Below are positions 58,812 to 64,000 of a stretch of DNA of 64,000 bases, one piece after another. Under the pieces are notes generated by a model. The model searched no databases, was not told the origin of the DNA, and saw only the letters and a list, made by a program, of their open reading frames with translations. Source of the stretch: Xenorhabdus yunnanensis (GTDB lineage: Bacteria; Pseudomonadota; Gammaproteobacteria; Enterobacterales; Enterobacteriaceae); contig NZ_JAQRFI010000001.1 in assembly GCF_028598805.1 (NCBI RefSeq), positions 1 through 64,000 on the forward strand, in the 5' to 3' direction. A program made the position numbers and the translations under genes. Each line of letters opens with the position of its first letter. Position 1 is the first letter of the stretch.

Positions 58812-60446
58812 ATGAAAAAAATCATGGCGAGGATACGTAAAAACAAGATCACCCAGATCCTTACTTGCTCAATGGGAATACTATTAGCAAATATCGCACT
58901 GTCCCATGCCGCAGTCGTTCCACCGGGCACTCAATTGGCTGAGAAACAAGAGATTGTGCGTAATAATGGCTCTTTCCCCGCCTCATTGGATGTGCATAAA
59001 GTAGAAAGTAATGTCGAACTGAATATTATTCATGATTTTTTTGATGGTTTGGTCTATACCGATAGAAAAGGCAATATCGAACCGAGATTGGCAGAACGTT
59101 GGGAAACCGATGACAATCAAACATGGATTTTTCATTTAAGAAAAGGGGCAAAATGGTCTGATGGCTCACCAATCACCGCTCATGATGTGGTATTTAGCTG
59201 GCGGCGTTTACTTGATCCGACAATGGGTTCCCCTTATGGCAGTTATCTTGGGACGGCTCATGTCATTAATGCAAACGATGTATTGTTAGGTAAGAAAAAA
59301 GCGGAGGAGCTTGGTGTTAAAGCACTGGATGATCTCATATTGGAAGTAAAACTTGATAAGCCAGTGGCTTATTTCTTGCAGATGCTAACTCATCCGATTT
59401 TAGTTCCTGTCAGTGAAAAAGTGGTCAAAAAACAGGGTGATCAATGGACGCATCCAGATACTTTTGTAGGCAGTGGTGCGTTTAAATTGTCTGAATGGAA
59501 AGTGAATGAAAATGTTATTGGGGTCAGGAACCACCATTATTGGGATGATAAAAACACGATAATTAATAAAGTCACTTATCTTGCTATTACATCAGAAAAG
59601 TCAGATTTAAACCGTTATCTTGCTGGTGAAATTGACATGACCATGACCATTCCCTTGGACTCTTTTGCATCATTAAAGAAAACATTGGGCGATCAAGTTC
59701 ATATTGATCCGATGCTCAGTACTTACTATTACGTCTTCAATACTAAAAAACCGCCATTTAATGATGTCAGAGTCAGGAAGGCATTAAATTTAGCTATAGA
59801 CAGAGATGTAATCGCTGAAAAGGTATTGGGAATGGGGCAACTTCCCGCTTACAATATTCTTCCTCCTAATATTGGAGGAATTGTATTAAACCCACCAAAA
59901 TATGCCTCATGGACACAGGAACAAAGGATTAAAGAAGCCAAAAAATTGTTAAATGAAGCAGGTTTTAATCAAAATAATCCACTCAAATTTGACCTACTTT
60001 ATAACACAAGAGAATTGCATAAAAAGGTTGCTATTGCTGTCACTTCAATGTGGAAACAGAACTTAGGAGTGCAAGCCAACTTACAAAACCAAGAGTGGAA
60101 AGTGATGTTGGATAATATGCACCAGAACAAGTTTGATGTCGTCAGATACGCATGGACAGCGGATTACAATAGTCCCATGTCTTTTCTGGATACTTTCCTG
60201 ACAGGAAGCAGCCATAACATCCCGCTTTATGAAAATAGTGTTTTCGACCAAATGGTGATTAAAGCTGGTGAAACTAATGATATCGTTTATTACCAAAAGG
60301 CGCTGGATATTTTTAACAATGATATTCCTGTGATTCCGATTTATAGTTATGTCAGTAATCGAATGGTAAAACCGCATGTTGGCGGGTTCTATGCAAGCCC
60401 CATGGATTATATTTCTACAAAAGACCTCTATATTATTAAACATTAA
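58812..60446 (+). CDS. oppA: Oligopeptide-binding protein OppA, copy 2
   Basis: The 544-residue paralogue keeps the whole SBP_bac_5 plan: mature start AVVPPGTQLAEKQEIVRNNG after an AXA-type cleavage site (LSHA), WSDGSPITAHDVVFSWRRL, VTYLAITSEKSDLNRYLAGE, FNTKKPPFNDVRVRKALNLA, and AWTADYNSPMSFLDTFL with the peptide-N-terminus aspartate. It ends YIIKH like E. coli OppA. It is separated from copies 1 and 3 by 126 and 117 bp, each gap with one hairpin. Confidence 0.94.
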   Translation: MKKIMARIRKNKITQILTCSMGILLANIALSHAAVVPPGTQLAEKQEIVRNNGSFPASLDVHKVESNVELNIIHDFFDGLVYTDRKGNIEPRLAERWETDDNQTWIFHLRKGAKWSDGSPITAHDVVFSWRRLLDPTMGSPYGSYLGTAHVINANDVLLGKKKAEELGVKALDDLILEVKLDKPVAYFLQMLTHPILVPVSEKVVKKQGDQWTHPDTFVGSGAFKLSEWKVNENVIGVRNHHYWDDKNTIINKVTYLAITSEKSDLNRYLAGEIDMTMTIPLDSFASLKKTLGDQVHIDPMLSTYYYVFNTKKPPFNDVRVRKALNLAIDRDVIAEKVLGMGQLPAYNILPPNIGGIVLNPPKYASWTQEQRIKEAKKLLNEAGFNQNNPLKFDLLYNTRELHKKVAIAVTSMWKQNLGVQANLQNQEWKVMLDNMHQNKFDVVRYAWTADYNSPMSFLDTFLTGSSHNIPLYENSVFDQMVIKAGETNDIVYYQKALDIFNNDIPVIPIYSYVSNRMVKPHVGGFYASPMDYISTKDLYIIKH

Positions 60447-60450
60447 ATTG

Positions 60451-60478
60451 AATCAGCACCTGTTAACAGGTGCTGATT
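60451..60478 (+). terminator. Hairpin after oppA copy 2
   Basis: A fully self-complementary 28-bp palindrome (arms AATCAGCACCTGTT and AACAGGTGCTGATT) with no T-run. Confidence 0.65.
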
Positions 60479-60563
60479 GTTATAGAGCTTATTAAGCTAA
60501 AGGGTTTATTATCTGGATAAATAAAAAAATACAAGCACAAATACCAATTTGGAGAGTTAAAGT

Positions 60564-62186
60564 ATGAAGAAAATAACAATCAGTAAAAAAATAAAATTAT
60601 TATTCTGTGCCATTACATTAATCTTTGGAAATATATCACTATCTTATGCGGCGATTGTACCAGAAGGAACACAGTTAGCAGATAAACAAGAAATCGTGCG
60701 TAATAATGGCTCAGAGCCTGCTTCATTGGATACACATAAAGTTTCAAGTGATGTTGAATTCAATATTATTAGCGACTTTTTTGATGGCCTTATTTATGTT
60801 AATAGTCAGGGAAAGATTGAACCAAGATTAGCAGCTCATTGGGAAACTAAAGATAATAAAACATGGATCTTTCATTTAAGAAAAGATGCAAAATGGTCAG
60901 ATGGTTCCCCTATTACAGCTCATGACGTGGTATTTAGTTGGCGGCGTTTGATTGTTCCCGATACGGTTTCTCCTTATGGAAGCTATCTTGAAAATGCTGC
61001 TGTAATGAATGCAAATGAGGTGCTGATAGGTAAGAAAAAAGCGGAAGAGCTTGGAGTAAAGGCTCTGGATGACATGACCTTAGAAGTGAGATTAGATAAA
61101 CCCGTCGGAGATTTTCTACAGATGCTGGGCCATCCTGTTATGTTTCCGATAAGTGAACAGGCAATAAAAGAATATGGTGATAAATGGACCAGGCCGGAAG
61201 TATTTGTAGGCAGTGGGCCATTTAAACTTTCTGAGTGGGTCGTAAATGAAAAGATAGTAGGGGTCAGAAATTCTCTCTATTGGGATGATAAAAATACAGT
61301 AATTAATAAAGTGACCTATCTTCCTCTCTCTTCAGAGAAAGCAGATTTAAATCGTTATCTGGCGGGAGAAATCGATATTACCAATACTATTGCAGCAGAA
61401 TCTTTTCCATCATTGAAGAAATCATTACCTGATCAGGTACATATATCTCCTAAAGCCACAGTCTATTTCTATGAATTTAATAATAAAAAACCACCATTTA
61501 ATGATATCAGGGTCAGGCAGGCGCTGAGTTTAGCTGTAGATCGAGATATTATTGTTGATAAAATTTTAGGACAGGGACAATTACCCGCTTATACTATGCT
61601 TACCCCAGATATAGGGGGATTTAATTTCAAACAACCTGATTATGCTTCGTGGACTCAGGAACAGCGTATTGCTAAAGCTAAAAAATTATTAAATGAAGCT
61701 GGTTTTAATCAAAATAATCCACTTACTTTTAATCTTCTTTATAATACTCAGGAAGGGCATAAAAAAATTGCCATTGCTGTTGCTTCAATGTGGAAAAAAA
61801 ACCTTAGTGTAAATGTTGTTTTGCAGAATCAAGAATGGAAAGTTATGTTGGATAATATGCATCAAGGAAAATTTGATGTTATCCGGCGGGCATGGGTTGC
61901 TGATTATAATAGTCCGATGACATTCTTATCTATATTTTCTTCGAAGCAGGTCAAAAATACATCTCTGTATGAAAATAGTGAGTTTGATAATTTATTAGAA
62001 AAAGCCAGTGCGGTTAATGATAAAGATTATTATCAACAGGCATCTGATATATTAACAAAAGACTTACCAGCTATACCTGTTTATTTTTATGTTAATCATA
62101 ATATGGTTAAGCCTTATGTTGGTGGATTTCACGCTAACACGAGAGGGGAGTATCTTACAAAAGATCTTTATGTTATTGAGCATTAA
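60564..62186 (+). CDS. oppA: Oligopeptide-binding protein OppA, copy 3
   Basis: The 540-residue paralogue begins with a signal peptide (KLLFCAITLIFGNISLSYA) and mature sequence AIVPEGTQLADKQEIVRNNG. It has all the landmarks of the family, including KPPFNDIRVRQALSLAVDRDI and AWVADYNSPMTFLSIF. It ends VIEH. It is a close relative of copies 2 and 4, differing mainly around the ligand-site regions, so the copies may bind different peptide sets. Confidence 0.94.
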   Translation: MKKITISKKIKLLFCAITLIFGNISLSYAAIVPEGTQLADKQEIVRNNGSEPASLDTHKVSSDVEFNIISDFFDGLIYVNSQGKIEPRLAAHWETKDNKTWIFHLRKDAKWSDGSPITAHDVVFSWRRLIVPDTVSPYGSYLENAAVMNANEVLIGKKKAEELGVKALDDMTLEVRLDKPVGDFLQMLGHPVMFPISEQAIKEYGDKWTRPEVFVGSGPFKLSEWVVNEKIVGVRNSLYWDDKNTVINKVTYLPLSSEKADLNRYLAGEIDITNTIAAESFPSLKKSLPDQVHISPKATVYFYEFNNKKPPFNDIRVRQALSLAVDRDIIVDKILGQGQLPAYTMLTPDIGGFNFKQPDYASWTQEQRIAKAKKLLNEAGFNQNNPLTFNLLYNTQEGHKKIAIAVASMWKKNLSVNVVLQNQEWKVMLDNMHQGKFDVIRRAWVADYNSPMTFLSIFSSKQVKNTSLYENSEFDNLLEKASAVNDKDYYQQASDILTKDLPAIPVYFYVNHNMVKPYVGGFHANTRGEYLTKDLYVIEH

Positions 62187-62534
62187 GTAGTAAATCATCA
62201 GAGTCTGTATAAACAGACTCTGATAACAGTAAGATGATAAATAATAAAAGCATGATTTTAAAATCATGGTTATAAATACAGTATCGCCTGTGTTTGTAGA
62301 ACTAATTTTTTGTAATTTAGTGAATGTATTTTTATTATCAAATTGATTTAAAATTAAAAAATATAATTTCCCATCAACTGTATGAGTAAAATTAATTTTT
62401 TGTTGTTTATTTTTGTTGCACTCAATTATTTATTGAGTCATAAATATAGCTGCATACTGTAACCTTAAACTTGAATTAAAAATAAAATGGAGTTTACACA
62501 TTAAATACAGACAGCCATAATAGAGGAAAACAAC
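62187..62534. other. Gap between oppA copies 3 and 4
   Basis: About 350 bp, three times the other gaps. It has a hairpin (arms ATCAGAGTCTGT and ACAGACTCTGAT, 62198-62225) and AT-rich DNA that may hold a separate promoter for copy 4. No gene is seen. Confidence 0.65.
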
Positions 62535-64000
62535 ATGTTCAATAAAATAAATGCAAAAATAATTAAAACATTAACTTATTCTATCAGTGTTATATTGGCC
62601 AGTATCACGCTATCCTATGCTGCAGTTATTCCTTCTGGTACGAAATTAGCGAAAAAACAAGAGATTGTTCGTAATAATGGTGCTGAGCCTGCTTCATTGG
62701 ATGTCAATAAAGTTGAGGGTAATATAGCACTTAATATTATTAATGATTTTTTTGATACATTAGTTGGCACCGATAAAAAGGGCAATATCTTACCCAAACT
62801 GGCTGCAAGTTGGGATACAAAAGATAATAAAACCTGGATTTTCCATTTGAGGAAAGGGATCAAATGGTCTGATGGAACGTCAATTACTGCTCATGATGTT
62901 GTTTTTAGTTGGCGACGGCTGACAAACCCCAAAACGATGTCTCCTTACGGTAGCTATTTTGTTGATGCTTCCGTGGTGAATGCCAAGGAGATTTTGGCCG
63001 GGAAGAAAAAAGTGGAGGAGCTCGGTGTCAAGGCCTTAGATGATTCGACATTGGAGGTCAGACTGGAAAAACCCATTGGATATTTTTTACAGATGCTGAC
63101 TTTCCCTATAACGGTTCCGATTAGTGAAAAAGTAGTTGAAAAATATGGTGATAAATGGACTCAACCTGGATTTTTTGTTTCTAGTGGCGCGTTTAAATTA
63201 TCAGAATGGAAAGTGAACGAAAAAATTATTGGTGTTAGAAATCCTTATTATTGGGATAATAAAAATACTGTTATTAATAAAGTGACTTATCTTCCACTTT
63301 CATCAGATGTTTCAGATTTAAACCGTTATCTTGCTGGAGAGATAGATATTACATTTACGATCCCATTGGGGTCTTTTGCATCATTAAAGAAAAACATAGG
63401 TTCACAAATTCATATTTCACCAATACTTAGCACATATTACTATGCGTTTAACAATAAAAAACCACCGTTCAATGATATTAGAGTTAGACAAGCACTGAGT
63501 TTTGCTTTGGATAGAAATATTATTGCGAAAAAGATTGTTGCCCAAGGACAAATTCCTGCGTATACCTTTCTACCTCCGGGGATCGGTGGCTTTAAATTTA
63601 AACAACCTGATTATGAAACATGGACACAAGCCCAACGTATTAAAAAAGCCAAACAATTATTGAATGAGGCTGGCTTTAATAAAAATAATCCCCTTGAGTT
63701 TAATTTGGTTTATAACTCATCAGAAATGCATAAGAAAATTGCCATTGCTGCAACTTCAATGTGGAAAAAGAATCTCGGAGTCATTGCTAATATTCAAACT
63801 AAAGAGTGGAAAGTTTTGTTGGATAACGAGCATCAGGGAAAGTTTGATGTCGTTAGAGCTGGGTGGATTAGCGACTATAGTAGCCCGATGTCTTTTTTAA
63901 ATATTTTTACAACATATCAAACAAATAATGTCTCGTTCTATTCTAATAAGGATTTCGATAATTGGGTTCATAAAGCCAGAGAAACTAATAATCAAAAAGA
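62535..64000 (+). CDS. oppA: Oligopeptide-binding protein OppA, copy 4 (runs off the window)
   Basis: An open frame of 488 codons starts at 62535 after AGAGG and continues to the window edge without a stop. It encodes a signal peptide (SVILASITLSYA), mature start AVIPSGTKLAKKQEIVRNNG, and conserved blocks WSDGTSITAHDVVFSWRRL, KKPPFNDIRVRQALSFALDR and GWISDYSSPMSFLNIF. About 55 C-terminal residues are outside. The permease and ATPase genes oppBCDF would be expected beyond, as in other enterobacteria. Confidence 0.92.
   Translation, partial: MFNKINAKIIKTLTYSISVILASITLSYAAVIPSGTKLAKKQEIVRNNGAEPASLDVNKVEGNIALNIINDFFDTLVGTDKKGNILPKLAASWDTKDNKTWIFHLRKGIKWSDGTSITAHDVVFSWRRLTNPKTMSPYGSYFVDASVVNAKEILAGKKKVEELGVKALDDSTLEVRLEKPIGYFLQMLTFPITVPISEKVVEKYGDKWTQPGFFVSSGAFKLSEWKVNEKIIGVRNPYYWDNKNTVINKVTYLPLSSDVSDLNRYLAGEIDITFTIPLGSFASLKKNIGSQIHISPILSTYYYAFNNKKPPFNDIRVRQALSFALDRNIIAKKIVAQGQIPAYTFLPPGIGGFKFKQPDYETWTQAQRIKKAKQLLNEAGFNKNNPLEFNLVYNSSEMHKKIAIAATSMWKKNLGVIANIQTKEWKVLLDNEHQGKFDVVRAGWISDYSSPMSFLNIFTTYQTNNVSFYSNKDFDNWVHKARETNNQK

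Overview
The window is a chromosomal segment of a low-to-moderate GC gammaproteobacterium of the order Enterobacterales. Gene content and gene order point to the Morganellaceae, most likely Xenorhabdus (an insect pathogen and nematode symbiont): an XaxAB-type two-component cytolysin, tandem oppA paralogues, an OmpF-like porin of the Xenorhabdus kind, and AT-rich intergenic regions. The genus is inferred from remembered proteins, not from a database search.

Layout. (1) 1-2704: a decayed beta-glucoside operon. It has a transposase tail, a BglG-type antitermination hairpin, an N-truncated and frameshifted PTS EIIC, and a GH1 phospho-beta-glucosidase that has lost its acid/base segment. (2) 2851-26637: a core block in the order known from E. 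coli around the thr operon: mog, talB, yaaA, thrC-thrB-thrA with leader and attenuator, arcA, creA, rob, gpmB, yjjX, trpR, slt, ettA, nadR, radA, serB, ytjB(smp). One accessory gene interrupts it, an ABC ATPase-like protein with every catalytic motif altered (20124-20852), set in AT-rich DNA. (3) 26647-32219: a small membrane protein, then a second E. coli-like block dkgA, yghB, metC // exbB-exbD with a Fur-box-like site between the divergent halves. (4) 32416-38741: a six-gene PTS operon (EIIB, EIIC, EIIA, phospho-beta-glucosidase, a dedicated HPr, a cytidine deaminase-like protein), divergent from a PRD/EIIA-containing activator, with a palindromic candidate operator between them. (5) 39281-41590: xaxA-xaxB. 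(6) 41672-44874: a secreted GH20 hexosaminidase and a TetR regulator. (7) 45424-48680: an OmpF/OmpC-type porin, rdgC and mak. (8) 49440-56726: two paralogous porins that arose by a tandem duplication including the end of mak, then two periplasmic nucleotidases (cpdB and a UshA-like lipoprotein). (9) 57051-64000: at least four tandem oppA genes; the last runs off the window.

How the genes fit together. Much of the accessory content serves nutrient acquisition in a host: chitin-sugar and beta-glucoside use, porins, nucleotide scavenging, peptide uptake and TonB-system energisation (ExbBD). It sits beside a pore-forming toxin that would release host cell contents. Regulation readable in the DNA includes a thr attenuator, a TrpR operator at trpR, a perfect NadR box at nadR, a Fur-like box before exbB, a perfect CRP site before the second porin, and a BglG-type RAT. 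A recurring oddity is short tandem duplication, from 7 to 90 bp, mostly intergenic but also in-frame inside thrA, ytjB and one porin gene.
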